DNA of 64,000 nucleotides from Chryseobacterium oranimense (GTDB lineage: Bacteria; Bacteroidota; Bacteroidia; Flavobacteriales; Weeksellaceae). The translations under genes and the position numbers were made by a program. Location of the stretch: positions 62,001 through 126,000 of the forward strand of contig NZ_FQWT01000005.1 in NCBI RefSeq assembly GCF_900129755.1. The letters run 5' to 3'. The notes beneath the pieces are model-generated. The model was not told where the DNA came from and searched no databases. It worked only from the letters and a program-made list of their open reading frames with translations. This document shows positions 1 through 7,589 of the stretch, one piece after another (the stretch's first letter is position 1; each line of letters begins with the position of its first letter).

Positions 1-915
1 CCCTCCGGAAGTTACGGCACACTGTACTACAATCTGGGCTTCTGTATTCAGATTAAGTTTGCCGGCCCCATAACACATGGCGGTATTCATAAAGTTCACC
101 TGCCCATACTGCCCTTGCTGCTGTACACATGATAGCAGCCTCTGAAGCTCAGGATCGGAAGATTCTCCGGCTAAGCATAAAGGATATTTGCTGTAATCAT
201 TCCCGTACTGTTTATAACATTTGAGCAGAGATGCAGATATTTTTCTTTCATTATTACCTCCCATGGTTCCTACCAGGCATAAAGCCTGTTCTTCCGGGGT
301 TGACGCATTTTTCACACAGTTATAAATTTCGTTTTCTTTCTTTCCGGCCATATTCGCCACCATGCAGTCACCAAATTTCTGCTTGTCCAATGTTCCGTTA
401 AAGTTCATCGACTGTTCATAACACCCTTTTGCGGTCTGTTCATTGGTGATCATCAGATTCCCATACGGGTTATTGGTGTCTACAATCTGTGTGGGCAAAG
501 GCTGAAATCCATTGGCTGTCTGGACACCCACATTCTGGCTGTATACCGGCGGAACATAATTGATCATAGGATTCTGGGGCACCGGAACATCTGCATAGCC
601 TATAACCCTGCTTCCCAGCATATAATCAAGCTCAATCACATTCCTGTTATAGTCCAGAAAAAAAGCTTTCTGGTATGGATTAGCTGCAGGCAGTCTCAGG
701 TACATCATTCCGGAGGGATCACGAAAAGTCATTCCTCTGTTCATGGGATTCCCGTCCTGGATAGTCATTCCGTCACTGTACAGGGCAAAGCTCTGCCCAT
801 GCGCCTGATCATAAATCCGGCCCATTAAAACAGGCTGGGAGTAAAGATATGTACACAGAGTGAGTAAGAAAATACTTACAAAAATCCTGAAGCTTTTTAA
901 AGGTAGTGTTTTCAT
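1..915 (-). CDS. Secreted cysteine-repeat protein (partial, runs off left edge)
   Basis: An open frame of 305 codons begins at an ATG at 915 and reaches base 1 without a stop, so the C-terminus is missing. The N-terminus is a Sec signal peptide with predicted cleavage after YSQ (residue 27). Residues 160-305 carry nine cysteines (165, 184, 200, 213, 233, 247, 263, 281, 299) in about four imperfect 34-36-residue units, each with two Cys, containing variants of GCYEQ/KCYKQ and ALCLVG/PLCLAG. The regular pairing suggests a disulfide-stabilised helical-repeat domain outside the cytoplasm. I do not recognise the family. A small plus-strand frame at 860-1081 overlaps it antisense and is judged a shadow. 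Confidence 0.75.
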   Translation of the reverse strand, partial: MKTLPLKSFRIFVSIFLLTLCTYLYSQPVLMGRIYDQAHGQSFALYSDGMTIQDGNPMNRGMTFRDPSGMMYLRLPAANPYQKAFFLDYNRNVIELDYMLGSRVIGYADVPVPQNPMINYVPPVYSQNVGVQTANGFQPLPTQIVDTNNPYGNLMITNEQTAKGCYEQSMNFNGTLDKQKFGDCMVANMAGKKENEIYNCVKNASTPEEQALCLVGTMGGNNERKISASLLKCYKQYGNDYSKYPLCLAGESSDPELQRLLSCVQQQGQYGQVNFMNTAMCYGAGKLNLNTEAQIVVQCAVTSGG

Positions 916-1029
916 GGCTGTTTTCGTTTTATTAGGAATTATTTATTTCAACTGTAAAACTGGTCATAAGAACGAAACAAGTCAATTACACTTTTGGGTA
1001 CTATTTTCCCGATATTTGATAATTAATGC

Positions 1030-1066
1030 AAAAAAAATCCTATCCCAGATATTTCTAAGGATAGGA
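1030..1066 (-). terminator. Rho-independent terminator of the ferritin-like gene
   Basis: The inverted repeat TCCTATCC (1038-1045) / GGATAGGA (1059-1066) has a 13-nt loop. On the minus strand it is followed by eight T residues (1030-1037). It lies about 25 bp past the stop of the ferritin-like gene ending at 1091. Confidence 0.75.
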
Positions 1067-1090
1067 CTCACACCTAAATAATAAACTATG

Positions 1091-1903
1091 TTATACAATA
1101 AACAGCCCTGCGATGGCCTGAGCCTCACTACCTGTTAATATTTCATCATAAGCCGCAGATCCTGCCGCTGCTCCGAAAGCAGTTGCGGTATTGAATCCTG
1201 CCTGATTTACATTATCTTCTCCCGCGTACACAGGATCAGTGGCAGAAGGCATACTTCCTCCATTGGCCAATTCTATCCAGCCTTTATTCGCTCTCATTCT
1301 TCTTACCTGCGAAGCGTGTCTTGCCTCTACAGAATGAATCTGCAATGCTGCCTGTAAAACAGCACCGTTTGACATAACGTTTCCAGCTTGCCCTTTATAG
1401 GCACGGACACCGGTATCTTCAAAAGCCTGTGCAAGAATAAGAAACTGATTATAATCTGTAAAAGGCGTGAAACTTCCGCCAGCTGTGAAATCAAAATTTG
1501 GTTTTGCCCCGGGAGTTACTCCTAAAGATGTCAGTGTGCTTTTAAGGAATGATACGTGAGCCGATTCATGCTTTGAGATCTGCATGAAAACAGGCCGGTC
1601 TGAATTTGGAATAAGTCCGGCCGCAGCCAGTCCTATAGCATAATATTCATTTTCCAGATATTCCAGCACTAATGCCAGCTGTAAGGCATCGGTAAGAGCA
1701 TTTTTAAAAACATTTCCGGACGAATGGTCTGGTGTTTCTGCTTTAGCTGGTGTTGTCATCAGTGCTCCCAAACCTAATGGAACCGAAGCGACTGCAGCTT
1801 TTTTGCCGAATGCTGAAATATGGGTAAGAGTTTCTAATCTTGTTGCTTCTGTGGTAAAAAATTTATCATTAGAAAGCTTATCGAGTAATTTAAGAATGTT
1901 CAT
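1091..1903 (-). CDS. Ferritin-like domain protein (Ferritin_2 family)
   Basis: A 270-residue protein with an all-helical ferritin-like fold of the Ferritin_2 / desiccation-associated type. Candidate di-metal ligands sit in a helix with LEYLENEYY, in KHESAH, in AFEDTG and in SVEARHAS (ExxxH). Residues 30-55 form a hydrophobic stretch ending in PAKAE that may act as an export signal. I start at the ATG at 1903 (MNILKLLDKL), because the longer upstream frame reads back through the end of the preceding gene. It lies 25 bp downstream of a second ferritin-like gene and is probably cotranscribed with it. The family is known; substrate and role (metal storage or oxidative stress) are inference. Confidence 0.85.
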   Translation of the reverse strand: MNILKLLDKLSNDKFFTTEATRLETLTHISAFGKKAAVASVPLGLGALMTTPAKAETPDHSSGNVFKNALTDALQLALVLEYLENEYYAIGLAAAGLIPNSDRPVFMQISKHESAHVSFLKSTLTSLGVTPGAKPNFDFTAGGSFTPFTDYNQFLILAQAFEDTGVRAYKGQAGNVMSNGAVLQAALQIHSVEARHASQVRRMRANKGWIELANGGSMPSATDPVYAGEDNVNQAGFNTATAFGAAAGSAAYDEILTGSEAQAIAGLFIV

Positions 1904-1928
1904 AACTGTAGATTTTGAAAATGAATAA

Positions 1929-2639
1929 TTAGCTGATTCCTCTTTCTTTCCATGTGAAAGGAGTTTTGATAAATCCTCCTGCCGCCATAACGATATCTTT
2001 GGGCTCTTTGGCAAGATCGAGTCCGTTACTGTCAATCACATCATCACCTGAAAAATCTGTTGATCCGGGATTGATGATATTCCTGATCGCAGACGCATGC
2101 CTGGCTTCTACAGAAACGATCTTTCCGGCAATCACCAGATAAGCGGGATTGGTAATATATTTTCCGGCACCGTTGTAAGCTGCAACTCCTGTATCCTCCA
2201 AAGCTTTTGCAGTAGCAAGAACTGAGTTTCTGTCGTTAAAATTTACATTGGAATATTGGAATTGAAGGGTTGGCAAGACATTAGAAGTCGCTCCGCTGAT
2301 AGCAGCCTTAAAAAAATCACGGTGAATGACCTCGTGGTGGTAAAGGTCGGTGAAAATTTCCTTTTCCGCGCTGGAGATTCCCGAATAAAAATTATTAACT
2401 ACTTTGGTATAAAAATCAGCCTCCAGCTGCTCAAGAGCATAGGCATAATTCAGAACGCCGACATCTCCGGTTCCAAGGTCAAAAACCTTATCACCCATCA
2501 TTCCGAAGTCAGTATCATCATCGCAACCGATGAGGGTAAGTCCTGCCATAGCCAGTCCTATGCCTCCCAGTTTCAGAAAGTTTCTTCTGCTTGTATCCAG
2601 AGTCGCTCCCTGGTTAGAAACATTAATAGTTTTTTTCAT
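1929..2639 (-). CDS. Ferritin-like lipoprotein with twin-arginine motif
   Basis: A 236-residue protein starting at the ATG at 2639. The N-terminus has a Tat-like motif SRRNFLK (residues 17-23), a hydrophobic core and a lipobox ending LIGC (Cys39) followed by acidic residues. It therefore looks like a folded, metal-loaded cargo exported by Tat and lipidated. The ferritin-like domain shows paired Glu/His motifs (LEQLEADFY, HHEVIHRDF, ALEDTG, SVEARHAS), matching the downstream gene. The pair is a tandem of divergent paralogs. Neighbours are a fasciclin gene and an ECF sigma/anti-sigma pair. The longer in-frame start at 2687 is unlikely, since it precedes the Tat signal with unrelated residues. 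Confidence 0.85.
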   Translation of the reverse strand: MKKTINVSNQGATLDTSRRNFLKLGGIGLAMAGLTLIGCDDDTDFGMMGDKVFDLGTGDVGVLNYAYALEQLEADFYTKVVNNFYSGISSAEKEIFTDLYHHEVIHRDFFKAAISGATSNVLPTLQFQYSNVNFNDRNSVLATAKALEDTGVAAYNGAGKYITNPAYLVIAGKIVSVEARHASAIRNIINPGSTDFSGDDVIDSNGLDLAKEPKDIVMAAGGFIKTPFTWKERGIS

Positions 2640-2676
2640 AATATTATTGGTTTGAGTGTTGAGAATATGAGAGAGA

Positions 2677-2702
2677 AAAAACAGCATAAAAAAATTATGC
2701 TG
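2677..2702 (-). terminator. Terminator after the fasciclin gene
   Basis: The hairpin CAGCATAA (2682-2689) / TTATGCTG (2695-2702) has a 5-nt loop. On the minus strand it is followed by a short T run. It separates the fasciclin gene from the ferritin-like pair. Confidence 0.55.
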
Positions 2703-2718
2703 CTTAAAAACTAAAACA

Positions 2719-3288
2719 TTACGGCATCAGCACCGTATCAATCACATGGATCACTCCATTTGACTGGTTCACATCAGCTATCGTCACTTTTGCACTATTT
2801 CCTTTAGCATCCTGTACATAAAGATCTTTTCCTTTAGTCCAGAAAGTAAGTCCTTCACCTTCTACTGTTTTCATCATACTTTTTCCGTTTCCAGCTTTTA
2901 CAGCAGCCCAGATATCCTTAGCATTGTATTTTCCTGCAAGAACATGATAGGTTAAAATTTTGGTAAGCATTTCTTTATTCTCAGGCTTTACCAAAGTTTC
3001 AACGGTACCTTTCGGAAGTTTAGAAAATGCGGCATCGGTAGGAGCCAGTACGGTAAAAGGTCCCGTCCCCTGTAAGGTTTCTACCAGCCCTGCTGCTTTT
3101 ACAGCGGCTACTAAAGTTTTGTGATCTTTAGAATGTACAGCATTTTCAATAATATTTTTGGAGGGATACATAGCCGCACCACCTACCATTACTGTTTTTT
3201 CTTTCATCGTTTGTGCATTTACCTTCCCGCCGAAAGCAAATGATAAGGCTACCATTGCCAGAACTGCGATTTTTGAGTTTGTGTTCAT
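2719..3288 (-). CDS. Secreted fasciclin (FAS1) domain protein
   Basis: A 189-residue protein with a Sec signal peptide ending near VNAQ (residue 26) and one FAS1 domain from about residue 45 to the end. Recognisable FAS1 features are the first box with [18 protein letters not shown], a central YHVLAGKY, and the C-terminal motif [16 protein letters not shown]1 domains mediate adhesion or surface association. It is divergent from the ECF sigma factor gene across a 270-bp region with a 12-bp direct repeat. It could be a target of that sigma factor; this is inferred from position only. Confidence 0.92.
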   Translation of the reverse strand: MNTNSKIAVLAMVALSFAFGGKVNAQTMKEKTVMVGGAAMYPSKNIIENAVHSKDHKTLVAAVKAAGLVETLQGTGPFTVLAPTDAAFSKLPKGTVETLVKPENKEMLTKILTYHVLAGKYNAKDIWAAVKAGNGKSMMKTVEGEGLTFWTKGKDLYVQDAKGNSAKVTIADVNQSNGVIHVIDTVLMP

Positions 3289-3333
3289 TTTATTGATTTT
3301 TTAAGTTAATATCTGTTTCTGTTGTGTTCTTAG

Positions 3334-3487
3334 AATCATTTACGACTTTGTTTGTGAATCAGATTTAAAAAGTTTGTTTTTTTATTATTTTTTTTAAATC
3401 TTTATTATAATCTCATCAAACAGGAAGTATTTACCGGTGCTGATGATTTAATGATAATCTTAATCGGATGTATAAAATCATTTACGA
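3334..3487. repeat. 12-bp direct repeat in the fasciclin/sigma divergent region
   Basis: AATCATTTACGA occurs at 3334-3345 and again, in the same orientation, at 3476-3487. One copy lies about 50 bp upstream of the fasciclin start and the other just upstream of the sigma-factor promoter. A shared regulator site or an ECF-type promoter element would fit. Confidence 0.5.
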
Positions 3488-3510
3488 TATAAAAGATTTT
3501 TCGGATGTTA

Positions 3511-3540
3511 TTTGTAATATATTTTATTTTATTACATTTG
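3511..3540 (+). promoter_or_regulatory. Flavobacterial promoter of the ECF sigma operon
   Basis: TTTG at 3511-3514 matches the -33 element. TACATTTG at 3533-3540 matches the -7 consensus TAnnTTTG exactly, with 18 bp between TTG and TA. Transcription would begin near 3546, about 12 nt before the proposed ATT start codon. Confidence 0.7.
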
Positions 3541-3558
3541 GAATGAAAATTATACACT

Positions 3559-4107
3559 ATTAAAACAACCTATTCGGAAGAAGAGCTTATCGTTTTACTT
3601 AGAGAAAAAAACGAATCAGGCTTTCATTATTTATACGATCATTATGCAGGGGCCCTGTATGGTGTGGTTTTCCGAATCGTACAGTCTAAAGAATATACGG
3701 AGGAAGTTATTCAGGATGTTTTCGTTAAAATCTGGAATGCTGTTCACCAGTATGATTCATCAAAAGGAAGGTTTTATACCTGGATGATAAATATTGCCAG
3801 AAATACGGCAATAGATTATTTAAAATCAAAAGGCTTTCAGAACGAGCTTAAAAACCAGTCACTTCCGGATTTCGTATATAATTCTGCAGAACTTTCAACA
3901 ACCAACAACTCGTCCGATTTTATTGGATTTAATAATGTGCTTAAAGGTCTGGAAACAGATAAACAGGAACTTATTGACCTGGCCTATTACCAGGGATATA
4001 CCCAGAACGAAATATCCGAAAAGCTAAAGATTCCCCTTGGAACAGTGAAAACCAAAATGCGGAATGCGCTGATAAAATTAAAGGACTTGTTAAAAGATTA
4101 TCAATAA
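3559..4107 (+). CDS. ECF RNA polymerase sigma factor with apparent ATT start
   Basis: An ECF sigma factor of 182 residues if read from an ATT at 3559. Region 2 contains GFHYLYDHYAGALYG and the WMINIARNTAIDY segment. Region 4 contains GYTQNEISEKLKIPLGTVKTK, the DNA-binding helix-turn-helix. No ATG, GTG, TTG or CTG occurs in frame between the stop at 3544 and a CTG at 3655; starting at the GTG at 3664 would delete about 35 residues of region 2. A six-codon frame ATG (3543) to TAA (3561-3563) overlaps the ATT by one base. So this is a rare ATT start, or a one-base change or shift near 3560. The anti-sigma factor gene follows after one base. Confidence 0.85.
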   Translation: MKTTYSEEELIVLLREKNESGFHYLYDHYAGALYGVVFRIVQSKEYTEEVIQDVFVKIWNAVHQYDSSKGRFYTWMINIARNTAIDYLKSKGFQNELKNQSLPDFVYNSAELSTTNNSSDFIGFNNVLKGLETDKQELIDLAYYQGYTQNEISEKLKIPLGTVKTKMRNALIKLKDLLKDYQ

Positions 4108-4108
4108 A

Positions 4109-4918
4109 TTGAACACAAAAGAATACATATCATCCGGAATTATAGAATCTTATATTCTAGGTCTTGCTTCTCCTGAGGAAGCAGGGATTTTGGAGTGTGT
4201 GATGAAGAATAATGCTGAAGTGAAAGCGGCTTTTGAAGAAGCCCAGAAAACTTTGGAAGATCTGGCAACAAGCCAGGCCATAACTCCTCCGTCTGATTTA
4301 AAATCCAGAATCTGGAATAAGATCCAGCAACAGGAAGAGACTGCTGAAAAAATACAGCCTGTTGTTACGGATATTCCTGCTGCAAGACCTCAGGAAGAGA
4401 CTAAAATTCAGGGAAAAAGCAGCTGGAAAGCCTATGCAGTCGCAGCTTCCGTATTATTTCTGATCAGTGCTGCCGGGAATCTTTTCTGGATGAGCAACAA
4501 TGCGGAAACTAAAAAAGAAATAGCCAAAATGCAGACTGAAAATAAGTCGCAGGAGCTTGCTATGCAGAAAATGAATCAGAAGATGAGCTTATTTTCCAAT
4601 CCGGATATGCAGATGGTAATGCTGAAAGGAGTAGAAAAGCATACAGACTCTAAAGCAATGGTTTTCTGGGATAAAAAGACCAAAGAAGTATACCTTAACG
4701 CTGAAAGTCTTCCAAAAGCTCCGGAAGGAATGCAGTATCAGCTGTGGGCCATCGCCGATGGAAAACCTGTAAGCGCAGGCATGTACAGCGAAGAAAAAGA
4801 CAGCAAAACTGCACTTGCAAATATCCCAAAAGCACAGGCATTCGCTATAACTCTCGAGAAAAAAGGCGGCAGTGCAGTCCCTACTATGGAAAACATGTAT
4901 GTAATGGGTGAAATCTAA
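4109..4918 (+). CDS. Anti-sigma factor, RskA-like membrane protein
   Basis: A 269-residue protein starting at TTG one base after the sigma-factor stop, so the two are translationally linked. The N-terminal cytoplasmic part (residues 1-105) contains SYILGLASPEEAGILE, typical of the sigma-binding domain of RskA/RsmK-type anti-sigma factors. One transmembrane helix spans about 107-128. The C-terminal RskA-like domain contains AEGMQ-type sequence PEGMQYQLWAIADGKPVSAG and ends with a beta-rich segment. It would hold the ECF factor inactive at the membrane until a signal arrives. The signal is unknown; the adjacent ferritin-like and fasciclin genes are candidate targets. Confidence 0.88.
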   Translation: MNTKEYISSGIIESYILGLASPEEAGILECVMKNNAEVKAAFEEAQKTLEDLATSQAITPPSDLKSRIWNKIQQQEETAEKIQPVVTDIPAARPQEETKIQGKSSWKAYAVAASVLFLISAAGNLFWMSNNAETKKEIAKMQTENKSQELAMQKMNQKMSLFSNPDMQMVMLKGVEKHTDSKAMVFWDKKTKEVYLNAESLPKAPEGMQYQLWAIADGKPVSAGMYSEEKDSKTALANIPKAQAFAITLEKKGGSAVPTMENMYVMGEI

Positions 4919-4945
4919 GCCTATACTTTAGAGTAAAGGCTTTTT
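4917..4945 (+). terminator. Terminator of the sigma/anti-sigma operon
   Basis: GCCTATACTT pairs with GAGTAAAGGC (8 of 9 positions) directly after the anti-sigma stop, followed by TTTTT. Confidence 0.65.
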
Positions 4946-5003
4946 GATATTTCCATTCGGATCATAATGTTTAATAATATAATATTTGGGGGACATACAG
5001 AAG

Positions 5004-5951
5004 TTAATTATCCTGTCTTTTATTAATTTTCAGCTCCCGCTCCACCTCATCTATTTCCGGTAAAGGATGATCGTAGCTTTCTTCAATGTATTTCAGAACC
5101 TTTTCTTCTGTTTTCTCATTTACTTTCCTGATGAAAAGGTGGTTGGTAGCTTTCAGAAAAAGAATAAGCTCATCTGATGTCTGTTTCTTGCCAAATATCG
5201 GCTTTTCTATGATGGCTCTTTTATCAGCATTTACAATAAGATCATTAAAAGAAGTATTCATAAGAACAGTCTGAAAAAATGATTCAGCCGGGAGAAATGT
5301 ATGGAGATAATAATCCTCAAAATTCATCACTCTTTTATTATTGGCAAGAAAAGCGCAGGTATCCCTTGTAAAAATAACCCATTTTCCACCTATGTAGGGT
5401 GTAACTCCCTTCATGAATTCTCTTTTGTAGATTATAGATGAAACCTTATAAGACAGCTCTGTAAAATGATTCTGTATTCTCTTAAGAGTATCCGGACGGT
5501 AAAATTTCTGATCATAATAGAAAAGATAATTCCTTCCATTGTTCTCTGTAAGGAATTTCCTGATGATGTTCTGTGATTTCAAAGGGTAATCTTCACCACT
5601 CAGATTAACAAAATAATCCCATTCCTGGCTGACATTAAGCAGAAATTCCATCGCATCAAGTTCAGCCTGGATCGTACTAAATCCTCCGGCTACAATATTA
5701 ATGCTTTCCAGAATATAGACGTTGGGAAACCTGATGAGATACATCTGAATCTCATCGGTAAACTCTTCTTTAGCTTTCCGGTCTATATGAATGAGATAAA
5801 ACTGATCTCTGGTATAGATCTTCTGGAACATCGCTTTGAATACTTCAGGTTTATGATGAATCATAATGAAGTAAGCAATTCTCACATGCTGATTCGAGTG
5901 TGACTCTAAAGTTTGAGGCTGGGGATTGGTTGTAGGAACAGACGTCTGCAT
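5004..5951 (-). CDS. Core-2/I-branching-type glycosyltransferase (GT14-like)
   Basis: A 315-residue protein resembling the Branch / beta-1,6-N-acetylglucosaminyltransferase family. Diagnostic segments are RIAYFIMIHHKPEVF near residue 25, FYLIHIDRKA, VAGGFSTIQAELDAMEFLL and the conserved WDYFVNLSGEDYPL (residues 126-139), then KWVIFTRDTCAFL. There is no signal peptide or membrane helix, so it likely acts in the cytoplasm on a polysaccharide or lipid-linked glycan; the acceptor is unknown. It stands alone, convergent with the anti-sigma gene. The first ATG is used; the second Met (MIHHKPEVF) would truncate the nucleotide-binding strand. Confidence 0.82.
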   Translation of the reverse strand: MQTSVPTTNPQPQTLESHSNQHVRIAYFIMIHHKPEVFKAMFQKIYTRDQFYLIHIDRKAKEEFTDEIQMYLIRFPNVYILESINIVAGGFSTIQAELDAMEFLLNVSQEWDYFVNLSGEDYPLKSQNIIRKFLTENNGRNYLFYYDQKFYRPDTLKRIQNHFTELSYKVSSIIYKREFMKGVTPYIGGKWVIFTRDTCAFLANNKRVMNFEDYYLHTFLPAESFFQTVLMNTSFNDLIVNADKRAIIEKPIFGKKQTSDELILFLKATNHLFIRKVNEKTEEKVLKYIEESYDHPLPEIDEVERELKINKRQDN

Positions 5952-6473
5952 AGGTACGGATTTAAAATCATCCGCTTGGTTGCAAACAATTCAGTTAACG
6001 TGCGAAAGCTACAAATAAATTTTTGATAATCAATAATTTAAATCAGTCAATATTCATTTTTTTTATTGTAGATTTGCAAAGCACTTATAAAAACAGGCCT
6101 CTGCCCCTTGCTACTCTGTAATAGTTTAAAATCTCATTTTTCTCTTTCAGTTTTGCTTTTTCAGCTGCCCGATTAAAATTTATTTTTTAAAATAATTTTT
6201 AATATTGCTTTCCTGGCTTCAGGTAAAAAGTAATTATAAAGTTCAAAACAGCATGGGTTTGTAAAAGATCCTGCTTTGAGAATAAGAACGATATTGCAAA
6301 GCTCAGCAAATATTTTCCCAACCGAATTTATTGTCCAGGTTAATGCAAAGTAAAATAATAATTTAAAATAAGGATGGTATAAACCAATATTCATTATTCT
6401 TATTATATACAAGGACAACAATTCAGATCCTAACCGATTTGGCCACTCAGAACCGGATTTCCGGTAGAATACA
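5952..6473 (+). other. 522-bp gap holding the helicase/cspA promoter and leader
   Basis: AT-rich noncoding DNA. Positions 6069-6169 hold a promoter box and a conserved leader, described separately. From about 6175 to 6473 I see no gene; a minus-strand frame there continues antisense into the helicase and looks spurious. If transcription starts near 6082, the helicase mRNA has a leader of about 390 nt. Confidence 0.5.
6069..6169 (+). promoter_or_regulatory. Promoter box and conserved cold-shock leader, copy A
   Basis: TAGATTTG (6069-6076) matches the -7 box. It is followed by a leader shared with copy B at 8798-8887. Common blocks are AGGCC-CTGCC, CTCTGTAATAGT, a pyrimidine-rich stretch with CTTTCAGTT and GCTTTTTCAG. 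The 5' segment GGC-CT-CTG (6096-6103) can pair with CAG-CT-GCC (6162-6169), closing a stem around the element. The upstream 17-mer starting ATTTTTGATAATCAAT is also shared. Confidence 0.7.
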
Positions 6474-7094
6474 ATGAGTTTTAAAAGTTTAAATTTAATC
6501 GATCCCATAGTCCGGGCTGTTACAGAAGCCGGATATTCCAAACCTACAGAATTACAGTATATGGCTGTTTCACCTATTTTAGCAGGAAGGGATATTATAG
6601 GACATGCCCAAACCGGTACAGGAAAAACGGCAGCATTTGCTATGCCCATTCTCCAACTGCTAAAAAGAAATACATCTGACCATAAAGAAATACGAATTTT
6701 AATATTAACTCCAACACGGGAACTGGTTTTACAACTCGAGGAACATTTTAAAATTTACAGCAAATATTTACCCTTATCACAACTTTCCATTTTTGATGGC
6801 GTGTTATCAGGAAGTCAGCTGGCAGCCCTGGGGAAAAGAGTTGACATTCTTATCGCAACGCCTGAAAGACTACTGGACCTGCTAAGCCAGAGACATATTG
6901 ATTTTTCTAAAATAGAAATCCTGGTTCTGGATGAAGCAGACAGAATGCTTGACATGGGATTTTCAGACGATGTAAAAAAAATATTAAAACTGATTTCGCC
7001 CAAAAGACAAACCTTATTTTTTTCCGCAACTATGCCGTTAAACGTCCGGAAATTTGCAGATACCATGCTCAAAAACCCAATAGAAATAATATAA
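6474..7094 (+). CDS. One-domain DEAD-box RNA helicase (RecA1 only)
   Basis: A 206-residue protein containing only the first RecA domain of a DEAD-box helicase. It has the Q motif (GYSKPTELQ, about 20-28), motif I AQTGTGKT (45-52), Ia PTREL (80-84), Ib TPER (129-132), motif II DEAD (153-156) and motif III SAT (184-186). The frame stops after NPIEII, where family members normally continue into the Helicase_C domain with motifs IV-VI, and no continuation is visible in any frame before the next gene. It is followed 71 bp later by a CspA-like gene and preceded by the cold-shock leader. Either it is a truncated relic or a stand-alone RecA1 protein. ATP binding looks intact; unwinding alone is unlikely. 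Confidence 0.85.
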   Translation: MSFKSLNLIDPIVRAVTEAGYSKPTELQYMAVSPILAGRDIIGHAQTGTGKTAAFAMPILQLLKRNTSDHKEIRILILTPTRELVLQLEEHFKIYSKYLPLSQLSIFDGVLSGSQLAALGKRVDILIATPERLLDLLSQRHIDFSKIEILVLDEADRMLDMGFSDDVKKILKLISPKRQTLFFSATMPLNVRKFADTMLKNPIEII

Positions 7095-7165
7095 ACAGAT
7101 TTCTTCCAGAAAATTCAGGAAAAATCTTCAATAATTAATACAATAATTTTTTAATACCCATTACT

Positions 7166-7360
7166 ATGCAAGAAGGCACCGTAAAATTTTTCAATGAAGC
7201 AAAAGGCTTCGGATTTATTTCTCCAGTAGACGGAGGAAAAGATATTTTTGTACACTCTTCAGGATTAGATACAAGATCGATCCGCGAAAACGATAAAGTA
7301 GTTTTCGAAGTACAAAAAAGCGACAAAGGTTTAAATGCAGTTAACGTAAAGTTGGCATAA
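7166..7360 (+). CDS. CspA-like cold-shock protein
   Basis: A 64-residue protein made of one cold-shock domain. It begins MQEGTVKFFNEAKGFGFI, with RNP1 (KGFGFI) and RNP2 (DIFVHSS), the RNA-binding strands of the family. It would act as an RNA chaperone or antiterminator in the cytoplasm. It lies 71 bp downstream of the truncated DEAD helicase with no terminator between them, so the two are likely cotranscribed behind the long conserved leader. Confidence 0.97.
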   Translation: MQEGTVKFFNEAKGFGFISPVDGGKDIFVHSSGLDTRSIRENDKVVFEVQKSDKGLNAVNVKLA

Positions 7361-7423
7361 TTTGAATATACCGTTAACGGGCATTGGCTGATTGGTAGCA
7401 ATACTCTTTATTCAGTGTCCGTT

Positions 7424-7455
7424 AAAACCTCTTGCTTAATGTAAGAGGTTTTTTT
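7424..7455 (+). terminator. Terminator of the helicase-cspA unit
   Basis: A perfect 10-bp stem AAAACCTCTT (7424-7433) / AAGAGGTTTT (7443-7452) with a 9-nt loop, followed by a T run. Confidence 0.85.
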
Positions 7456-7550
7456 ATTTAAATGCGATACATCATCTGCAAAAACATGATATATTCCCTC
7501 AAAATCTTCTAAAGTCTGGCTTCTATTCCTAAAAAACGGCTATATCCTGC

Positions 7551-7558
7551 TATATTTG
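7551..7558 (+). promoter_or_regulatory. Predicted -7 box upstream of lgt
   Basis: TATATTTG matches TAnnTTTG 31 bp before the lgt start. No clear TTG element is seen at the expected -33 distance. Confidence 0.5.
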
Positions 7559-7589
7559 CCACTGAAAAATAATTCTACAACTATCATCA

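Noticed and set aside
860..1081. Plus-strand frame of 73 codons
   Set aside because: It begins at GTG inside, and antisense to, the Cys-repeat gene and runs into that region's minus-strand terminator; the composition is not convincing.
2256..2714. Plus-strand frame of 152 codons
   Set aside because: Antisense shadow of the ferritin-like lipoprotein gene; no recognisable motifs.
6173..6649. Minus-strand frame of 158 codons
   Set aside because: It overlaps the helicase antisense and the noncoding leader; no domain features.
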